This document shows positions 56,724 to 64,000 of a DNA stretch of 64,000 nt, one piece after another. Position numbers and translations under genes: made by a program. This DNA is from Smallanthus sonchifolius (lineage: Eukaryota > Streptophyta > Magnoliopsida > Asterales > Asteraceae): assembly GCA_023525975.1 (NCBI GenBank), contig CM042018.1:71493001-71557000 (forward strand), given 5' to 3'. Below the pieces are notes generated by a model that was given only the letters and a program-made list of their open reading frames with translations, searched no databases and had not been told where the DNA came from. Each line of letters starts with the position of its first letter. The first letter of the stretch is position 1.

Positions 56724-57905
56724 CAGCGGAAGTCTCACAAGCCCAAGCTCCAAAACTCCATTGATACCCCTTTGGAGCTATTACACATGGATCTGTTTAG
56801 CCCCATAAGTCTGGTTGTAACTGATGATTTCTCATGTTTTTCTTGGGTGCATTTTTTAGGTACGAAGGACGAAACTGCTGACATTCCTCAATACCTGATC
56901 CTGAGCTTGGAATCTCTTTGCAATCTGAAGGTTAGAAGAATAAGGAGTGACAACAGAACTGAGTTCAAGAATAACTTGATGGAACTTTTCTGTCTCAAGA
57001 AGGGGATCTGTCACGAATTCAGCGCCCCGTACACACCTCAGCAGAATGGAGTTGAAGAACGGAAGAACATAACATTGATTGAGACTGCAAGGACTATGAT
57101 GTCGGATGCAAAGCTTCCTGTCACTTTCTGGGCAAAAGCAGTTAACACAGCTTGTCACGTCTTGAACAGAGTTCTGTTTGTGAAGAGGCACAAGAAGACT
57201 TTTTACGAGTTGATCAACAATCGACTTCCCAATCTTGATTACCTAGTTCCTTTTGGTAGACCCTGTTCCTTATTGCAACAATACAAAGACCGCCAGTCTA
57301 AGTTTCATGCAAAAGCGGTTGAAGGAATCTTCTTAGGATACGTTGCCAACTCGCCTTGCAAGCGAGTGTACAATACAGGAACTCGTACTGTCAAGGAATG
57401 GTTTGAAGTGGATTGCAGTAAACACAGCATTCCACCAGAACCAACAGGTCCAGCTTGGGGTTTTGATTATGATGCGCTATTCAAGTCATTCAATCTTCCT
57501 GATCTATCTGTAGTTGACGCCGCAAATGTTTATGAATTATTGGGTGGCAGCGATGATTCCAGTTTCTCTACTCGTGCTACTATACCGATTGTAACTCCAG
57601 ATTCCAATGCTGCATCTGCATCTGGAAATCATGACAGTGATAACAGTGAAGATGTTCATGTTGATGGAGATGACGCTCAAGCTAATCCTAACACAACTGT
57701 AGGAAATGAAGCTCCAGCTGATCCAATTAACATTGAATCTACTTCAACTGGAACACAGGAAATGGGGGAGTTAAGCACGAATCTCGATTCAGAAATTCAG
57801 GAACCGAATGTACTAGAGGCGAGAGTGCATAAGAATCATCCAATTGACAACATTATTGGTGATCCTCATGCCGGTGTTCAAACTCGTCATCGACCCATTA
57901 CTTAG
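56724..57905 (+). pseudogene. Integrase of element D
   Basis: Long open segment (56772-57905) with all three catalytic acids: Asp in LLHMDLFSPI, Asp in RRIRSDNRTEFKNN, Glu in PQQNGVEERKN. About 10 residues are missing between SPIS and LVVTDDFS compared with copia relatives. It continues through TFWAKAVNTACHVLNR, KAVEGIFLGYVANSPCK and a variable acidic linker, to a TAG at 57903. It would insert the DNA copy into the genome. Confidence 0.85.
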
Positions 57906-59510
57906 AACACTAGTCTTTACTCGGAGATACTTGACACTGGTGTCATTGAAACATGTCTGCATGCTGCATTTGTGTCCCAGTTAGAGCCGAAGAATGTGAC
58001 GGAGGCTCTCACTGACAACTGCTGGATTGAGGCGATGCAAGATGAATTGTCTCAATTCCCAAAGTTGCACGTGTGGGATTTGGTTGACTTGCCAAAAGGC
58101 TTTCAGCCAATTGGAACCAGATGGGTGTTCAAATGCAAGACGGATGATCGTCATGTGGTTGTGAAGAACAAAGCAAGATTGGTTGTTTAGGGTTTTTATC
58201 AACAAGAGGGCTTGGATTACACGGAAGTATATGCCCCAGTTGCTAGAATTGAGGCCATTCGACTTTTCTTGGCTTATGCCACATATGTCGGGTTCAAGGT
58301 CTATCAACTTGATGTGAAGAATGATTTCCTATATGGAAAAGTTCATGAAGAGGTCTATGTCACTCAACCTCCCGGCTTTGAAGATCCGCATAATATAAAT
58401 AAAGTGTATAAGCTCGACAAAGCACTTTATGGTCTTCATCAAACACCGCGGGCATGGTATGAGACATTATCTAAACATCTACTGTCTAATGGTTTCGACC
58501 GTGGACAGATTGACTTGACCCTCTTCATTAGGAAAGCAGGAGATGACATTCTTCTTGTACAAGTATATGTCGACGACATTATTTTTGGATCTACAAATGA
58601 AGGGATGTGTAGGAAATTCGAGCAGGTGATGAAGTCCAAGTTTGAAATGAGTAACATGGGTGAATTTTTGTTCTTCCTGGGTCTGCAAGTCAGTCAAAGA
58701 GAGGATGAAATTTATCTACATCAAACTAAGTATGTGTACGACATCTTGTCAAAATACAAGATGAATGATAGCAGTACTTATGGCACACCTATCCCAGTCA
58801 ATCATGGTCTGCATCCTGACAAATATGGAAAGGATGTGGATTGCAGATTGTTCCATGGGATGATCGGATCACTTATGTATCTCACAGCTTCAAGACCCAA
58901 TATAATGTTTGCTGTGTGCTTGTGCTCAAGGTTTCAGTCACAACCGAAGGAGTCCCACATGATAGCTGTGAAGAGAATTTTCAGATACTTGAAAGGGAAA
59001 CCCCGATTGGGTATTTGGTACTCTAAAAAACATTCTTTTGACTTCAAAGCCTACACTGATTCAGACTATGGCGGTTGTAACCTTGATAGAAAGTCAACTT
59101 CTGGTGGATGTCAATTCTTAGGAGACAGACTAGTTTCCTGGCAGTGTAAGAAACAGTCAACGGTTTCTATCTCAACATGTGAAGCAGAATACATTGCTGC
59201 GGCGAGCGGTTATTCTCAGATATTGTGGATTCAGCAGCAATTGAGAGACTACGGCTTGAACTTCACTGGAACTCCTCTGTTCATTGACAACAACGCCACA
59301 ATCTCCATCACAAATAACCCGGTGAAACATTCCAAAACTAAACATATAGAAATTCACCATCATTTCATCCGTGATTGTACTGAAAAGCATTTAATTGAAC
59401 TTGTAAAGGTTCACACGGATGACAATCTTGCTGACCTTTTCACAAAGGCATTTGATCGATCCCGTTTTGAGCATCTTGTCAACTTGATAGGAATGTTCAA
59501 TCCTGAGTGA
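57906..59510 (+). pseudogene. Reverse transcriptase and RNase H of element D
   Basis: The start (57972-58190) has NCWIEAMQDELSQFPKLHVW and IGTRWVFKCKTDD; TAG at 58188 (CAG in C) interrupts it. The rest is open for 432 codons (58212-59510): LDVKNDFLYG with the first catalytic Asp, LYGLHQTPRAWYE, VYVDDIIFGSTN with the Asp pair, FLGLQVSQR, MIGSLMYLTASRPNIMFAV, YTDSDYGGCNLDRKSTSG, CEAEYIAAASG, DNNATISITNNPVKHSKTKH and DDNLADLFTKAFDR, ending FNPE. It is the best preserved enzyme in the window. Confidence 0.9.
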
Positions 59511-60789
59511 AAACTTGTTTTTCTTAAATCAATTCAATTCATGAAAGTTAAAATTTTATTTTCTTTTAAGTTTTCTGTATAGTTCTTTTAACATTCAAAA
59601 ACATTTTACAAAATAAAAAACAAAATAGAAAATGGAGAAAATTTCAAAGTTAACTTGAGAAAAGAGGAAATGATAGTACATCAGAAATGATTTAAACGTC
59701 ACAGACTGCTCATATGGGAAATGATTGCGTCATGCTTACTTAATTGTGTAAATTATTATGGTTTTAATGTGCTTATTTACAAGTAATTTGAATTGCCAGT
59801 AGGCTGTATGGGTCTTTGAATCACTAGTAGTGTGGAAATTTAATCTAAAGTTACAACTGTGATTTGAACCCATGTTTGCTAGTGTGTGTGCGTAAAAGAA
59901 TAGAAAAGATCATTATTCGATAAATGATGTTAGATTTTGGCAATAATTTTCTTTTGAGGCCAGTTTCGGGTTATGTCGTTAGCACAATTAATGCGGTTCA
60001 TCTCACTCCCCATACTCACAAGTATGCAAGGAGAGTTTGAATCAAGACATGTCTCTACATCAACCGTTGAGCATGTATTCGTCCTTGAATCACTCCTGAT
60101 TCATTGAAATCAAATCCAGATAAAAGTTGGATTCCCTTACCTTATTCAAACACCATATTCATTATCCCGAATCATCATACCGATATTCAATGAAGAAATC
60201 AAATGAAACCAAGACATATGAATCACTCGGTTCTGAATCTTATGATTCCTGATAATCCTTATGGATTCTGCTTGATTTTTCCTGTGCTAATTGATGTAGC
60301 TTCATTCTGAAAATTTAGAAAATCATTGCGGAAATCTTAGATGCCTTGAGATAGTGCAATTTACATTATTGTAGCATATCAGTGGGGTACACGTTGTATA
60401 TCTTATAATTAATACATTAATACACAAGAACGTGATACAAAGATGCTTATAGTTTCAAATCTTATAATATTTTCTACTTGAATTACTTGTTTATGTGCTT
60501 ATTATGTATGAATAAATAGTAATCCATGACATGATCCCATATTCTTTGATGTTTATATTGTATCGTTTTTGCTATAAGTTAGCCTGATATGATCCTATGC
60601 TCATGTCTTTGATCAAAAATAGTTTGTGTAAATACGTGTATATTTCTATCTAGAAAAGATCAAAAAGATTTTAAGTTTGTGTATAATTCAATCTTAATCT
60701 GAAAAACAAAAAATATTTGTATTTAACCTTCCTGAATTGAGTTTGAATCCTCTTGATTGAATGTTGTTTATCTTGTTCGTTATTTGACT
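59511..60789 (+). other. Noncoding region between pol and ORF3, element D
   Basis: No coding signal. It matches element C (41591-40390) in blocks, including GTGGGGTACACGTTGTAT at about 60386. The match to C stops near 60790, where L2-type sequence begins. Confidence 0.75.
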
Positions 60790-61441
60790 TGAAAAACCTT
60801 CAAATCTTGTTCAAAATGGTACCTTAACTCACAAGAAAGTGGGAATGAGATGCTTTAGTTTCAAATCTTATAATATTGACAATTTGAATGTGTGTGTCAT
60901 AGCCTGATCCTATTTTCGTTGAATGTTTATCGCGTATCATAACATGTAATATGAAAGTATTGAAAAGATAGAATGTGATAATCTTAAAAGATATTGGTTT
61001 GAATGGTCAAGGCTTGAGAGAATGACATAAGATACCATTTGATATTATATGGATGTTTATCCAAAATGTGTGACTGATTCATCATATATACTGATATGAT
61101 CTTCTTACTCGTGATGTTCGACCAAAAATATGTGATTTTGTATTTTACATTTCAGTTTGTAAAGAGAAAAACCAAAAAGATTTTGTCTTTCTTATGTTTG
61201 AAAAACCAAAAAGATTTTATTTTTCCAGCTTCCATGGAAATCTTAATTGTTGGTTATTCTTGGTTGTTCTCCTTTGCAAAAACTGAATATTGTAGATAGA
61301 AGTTGACAAGGGGTCCTTCTCCCAAGTTTTCTTCTAGAAATAAAGAGAGAGTGTACAGATGAACAAGACGAAGACTACAACTTGTTTGATGATATATGAA
61401 GACGGATGACAATCTTCTGAAGCTGTTTTCAAGGGGGAGTC
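60790..61441 (+). repeat. L2-type internal sequence and polypurine tract within element D
   Basis: From about 60815 the sequence (ACTCACAAGAAAGTGGGAAT) matches in reverse the L2 element at 30800 and below. It ends with AAGGGGGAGT at 61431-61440 against the L2 LTR. Only the 3' end of an L2 element is present. Confidence 0.75.
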
Positions 61442-61993
61442 TGTTGGAGCATATTCTGGTGACAACGAGCTTGAAGATATTATGTCTTAGTCTTAGAGTC
61501 TTTGACTTGTATTTGATAGAATTGTTAGCAACAGTTAAAGGGGAGTCTGTTAGGACATGTTTTGTAACTGTTGATAAAATTCTGTGTAAGTTCTTCTAGA
61601 GGCGAACTTAATAAGTTCGCCTAGCCTATCAGAGGCGAACTTAATAAGTTCACCTGGGCTATCAGAGGCGAATTTAATAAGTTCGCTTAGCCTATTAGAG
61701 GCGAACTTAATAAGTTCGCCTAAGCACAGTGAAGCGAACTTGTTAAGTTCGCCTGGTGCAGGTCTGTGGCTATAAATAGGGAATAACATAACAGAGAGCT
61801 AAGAACGGTGAGACGATATCAGAGTAGACGAGAGAGAATTCTTGTAACCTGATATTGGTGGAATACAAAGCGTTTATTTACACCGTTGTTGTTAATTGAG
61901 TTACACGAGCACGTTGATCATGGATTCCGCACGTTATCACCGTGTCGTACCGCGAGTCTAGAGATCCGTCACACACCGAATTAGGGACCTACA
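61442..61993 (+). repeat. L2-type LTR lying upstream of ORF3 in element D
   Basis: Starts TGTTGGAGCATATTCTGG, ends GGGACCTACA. Five hairpin units of the type GCGAACTTAATAAGTTCGC at 61600-61755, about 33 bases apart, are followed by the TATA box TATAAATAG (61771-61779). It ends 183 bases before the ORF3 ATG. Confidence 0.85.
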
Positions 61994-61994
61994 G

Positions 61995-62045
61995 TACTTG
62001 TTAAGTACGCAAGAGGAAATTCCTACGTACTTGATAAGTACGCAG
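61995..62045. repeat. L1 hairpin units upstream of ORF3, element D
   Basis: GTACTTGTTAAGTACGC and CGTACTTGATAAGTACGC; they match the second group in element C and mark where L1 sequence resumes. Confidence 0.75.
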
Positions 62046-62159
62046 GACCAACACTTGGGAAAAATTTCTAAGTCTGGAAATTCAGTTCAAAGAGTAACTG
62101 CTATAGTGTGTCATGTTTATTCAATTCCAATGAAACTTGTTGTTCTGATTATGTTTTCT

Positions 62160-62173
62160 GTGTGTTTTTGCAG
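62160..62173 (+). promoter_or_regulatory. Putative splice acceptor before ORF3 (element D)
   Basis: GTGTGTTTTTGCAG ends three bases before the ORF3 ATG at 62177, as in element C. Confidence 0.5.
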
Positions 62174-62176
62174 ATT

Positions 62177-64000
62177 ATGGCTCATGCGTTTATGTATGAG
62201 TTCAATCTTCTAACTCATAATCAACCTGAATGGAAGGGTGCAACACTTCAGTATCGAGAGATAGTTGATTTCTTGAACCGTTCAAGAATCAGCTATGCTA
62301 TTTCAGCTGACCCTATCATTTCAAGACCTTATCTCGAGCAATTTTGGGAGACCGCGGAGCATGATTGCACGGTAACCCCCAATGTTATAAGGGCTACCGT
62401 TGCGGGTCATGATATCGCCTTTTTTGAAGACACTATTCGACGGGTCTTGCAATTCAAAGATCTTTCCACCGACCCGACAACCTATCCTGACTACTTTGTG
62501 GATGGCTGTTGGAGGCAACGAATGGGGTATGTTGGTGCGAGAGACTACGCTTCTTACAAGAAAATGTGGGTGCTTGATCAATGGAGATATTTTGCCCACA
62601 TCATGATCATGTGCATCTCCTCAAGAAAAGCTGGAAAGGATGCAATGGGTCATGACCTTGCTGCTGCCATGGTTGGCTTATCTCTCAATAAGGGCTACAA
62701 CTTCTCACGATACATATTCAAAGCCATCAATGATCATATTATCACGGCTGAGAGGTTCAGGTTCTTATTATACCCAAGGTTTGTGCAACTTCTGATTGAC
62801 GATGCGTTGCCAAACCTACCTGCAACTGGGGAGAGATTGCAAGTAAAAAGGGTGGACAAAAGAGTGTTTGCACAGTTTTTAAAGCCAGGCATTGTAGATC
62901 CTACCCCTAAGCATACAACACTTTTTGGCCACCTAATAAATGAAGCATATGTGGAACCGGCTGACTGGAGATGGTATAGCCATGATTCGGAGCCAGAGTT
63001 GAGTGAACATTCAGATGAACAACAACAACAACAAGAGGAGGAGGTTGAAAGTGTAGATGGATTGTTGAAAAATGGAGACGAAGAAGAAGGTCATGATGGT
63101 GCTGAGGGATCCGAATCGGAAGAGACTGAGTCTGATTCTTCTGATTCCGATGATGCACCATCGCAGGTTCACCCGAGGAGAACGATGAAGGTAACCCTAC
63201 CTGAGTCGTCCTCATAGAGAAAGCGACAAGCTTCAAGCAGCGAATATGAGCCAGATTCTGACTCTGATGCTGCTATACAGAGAGAGAGGCGTGAAAGTGT
63301 TAACAAGAACAGAGGGGATATGCAGCAACTTGCTATTCCCAGTGAGGTGGAGGTTGCTACTCTGCAGCAAGTACAAGTTCCAGCTGCAAGTTCTGACTCA
63401 GCCTCTACCCCACCTTCACAGCAATTATACCGAAGACAGAGGAGGAGGCCACAGGTACAACCTGAGGTGGCAGTCACTTCAATCACAGAGGAGGTTCATG
63501 TGATAGTGACCCTCCTTGTCACATCTATCCAGGTGGCGGTGATTACTCCAATTCTCACGGAGTCAGTCACCATCACCCCTTCCATAACACCTACAACCGT
63601 TATCACATCCTCAATCCCAACAACCACCATTGAACCGATAAGTCAACCCTTCAACTACGGAGAATTTACTCAAGGGTTTTACTTTGATACTATATTCTCC
63701 TCCCCAATTCACAATGTTGAAGCGTCTACCTCCAGATATCCTGATCCTAATGAAGAAAGGATAGAAATTCTGGAAACCCAAGTTGCTGGTCTGCTGGAAA
63801 CTGTTCGGAAGTCAAAGGAGGAATCTGATGCTCAACAAGCACAGATTAATTCGTTGGTGGACGAAGTTAGAATTTTACGAAACCAGAGAACGGGGACAGA
63901 TGAGAGACTGAAGAACATAATGGCCCAGAATGAGCTTCTAATCTAGATAAACAACATGATTCTGGGGCACAGGTCGTCTCTCGAGCTGAGGTTTGATATG
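62177..64000 (+). pseudogene. ORF3 of element D, two stops, runs off the window
   Basis: From MAHAFMYEFNLLTHNQPEWK the frame is unbroken to TAG at 63215 and TAG at 63943, both at codons that are Lys in element C. N-terminal domain motifs: YREIVDFLNRSRISYAISAD, TVTPNVIRATVAGHDIAFFE, GCWRQRMGYVGARDY, WRYFAHIMIMCISSRKAGKD, GYNFSRYIFKAINDHI and FGHLINEAYVEPADWRW. Then an acidic Ser/Glu/Asp region with a Gln run, a bipartite basic patch RKRQ, a Pro/Thr/Ile-rich stretch, and a coiled coil from EERIEILETQVAGLLETV. Biochemical function unknown. This is the least damaged ORF3 and shows the true order that is frameshifted in C. Confidence 0.8.

Larger units (their letters stand above)
51932..64000 (+). 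mobile_element. Sirevirus-like Ty1/copia element D, partial at window edge
   Basis: Plus strand: 5' LTR (51932-52463), primer site, leader with hairpins, gag, pol, noncoding region, a foreign L2 piece (60790-61993), and ORF3 running off the window. It is colinear with element C and fills in C's RT deletion. The 3' LTR is outside, so age and target duplication cannot be seen. Confidence 0.85.

Noticed and set aside
61600..61755. CRISPR-like spacing of direct repeats about 33 bases apart
   Set aside because: Units are LTR hairpins, spacers are near copies of each other, and the DNA is from a plant.

Overview
The window is plant nuclear DNA made almost entirely of nested transposable elements. 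I found no intact host gene. Plant origin is clear from tRNA-iMet primer sites, Ty3/gypsy chromovirus and Sirevirus-like Ty1/copia proteins, a CACTA element, a Helitron-type helicase piece and a B3-domain exon. A composite (Asteraceae) genome such as lettuce, chrysanthemum or wormwood is my best guess. It rests on the look of the third ORF carried by the copia elements, recalled from memory and not verified.

Layout. 1-5672: a minus-strand LTR element with a 2.8 kb LTR and a 198-codon ORF, inserted in the 3' LTR of a decayed minus-strand chromovirus (5673-13028). 13029-14582: remnant of a B3-domain gene. 14583-21063: a gypsy-type LTR split by a 4.8 kb CACTA element (15021-19847) that carries an exon of the RNA-processing gene LSM7. 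21085-21553: a Helitron helicase fragment. 21554-26829: three more gypsy-type LTRs or LTR pieces. 26830-35420: a plus-strand gypsy element (E) whose pol is split by a 7.5 kb copia-derived block (27834-35325) flanked by ATTTT repeats. 35420-50616: a minus-strand gypsy element (F), whose 3' LTR holds a complete 13 kb Sirevirus-like copia element C (35709-48753, flanked by TATAT). 50617-51931: a plus-strand gypsy LTR (G). 51932-64000: a second Sirevirus-like copia element D on the plus strand, running off the right edge.

Elements C and D share one plan: LTR, gag, pol, a long noncoding stretch, then a third ORF (ORF3, about 1,050 codons where both are compared). All coding regions carry stops or frameshifts. 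C and D face away from each other and form an imperfect inverted repeat with arms of about 12 kb.

The most unusual signal is in the promoters. Several LTR families, copia and gypsy, carry a cluster of short palindromes just upstream of the TATA box. Each family has its own palindrome, and bases on the two arms change together. The copia palindromes also occur upstream of gag and of ORF3. In C, those before ORF3 sit next to a TATA-like box. In D, a foreign LTR lies at that place.
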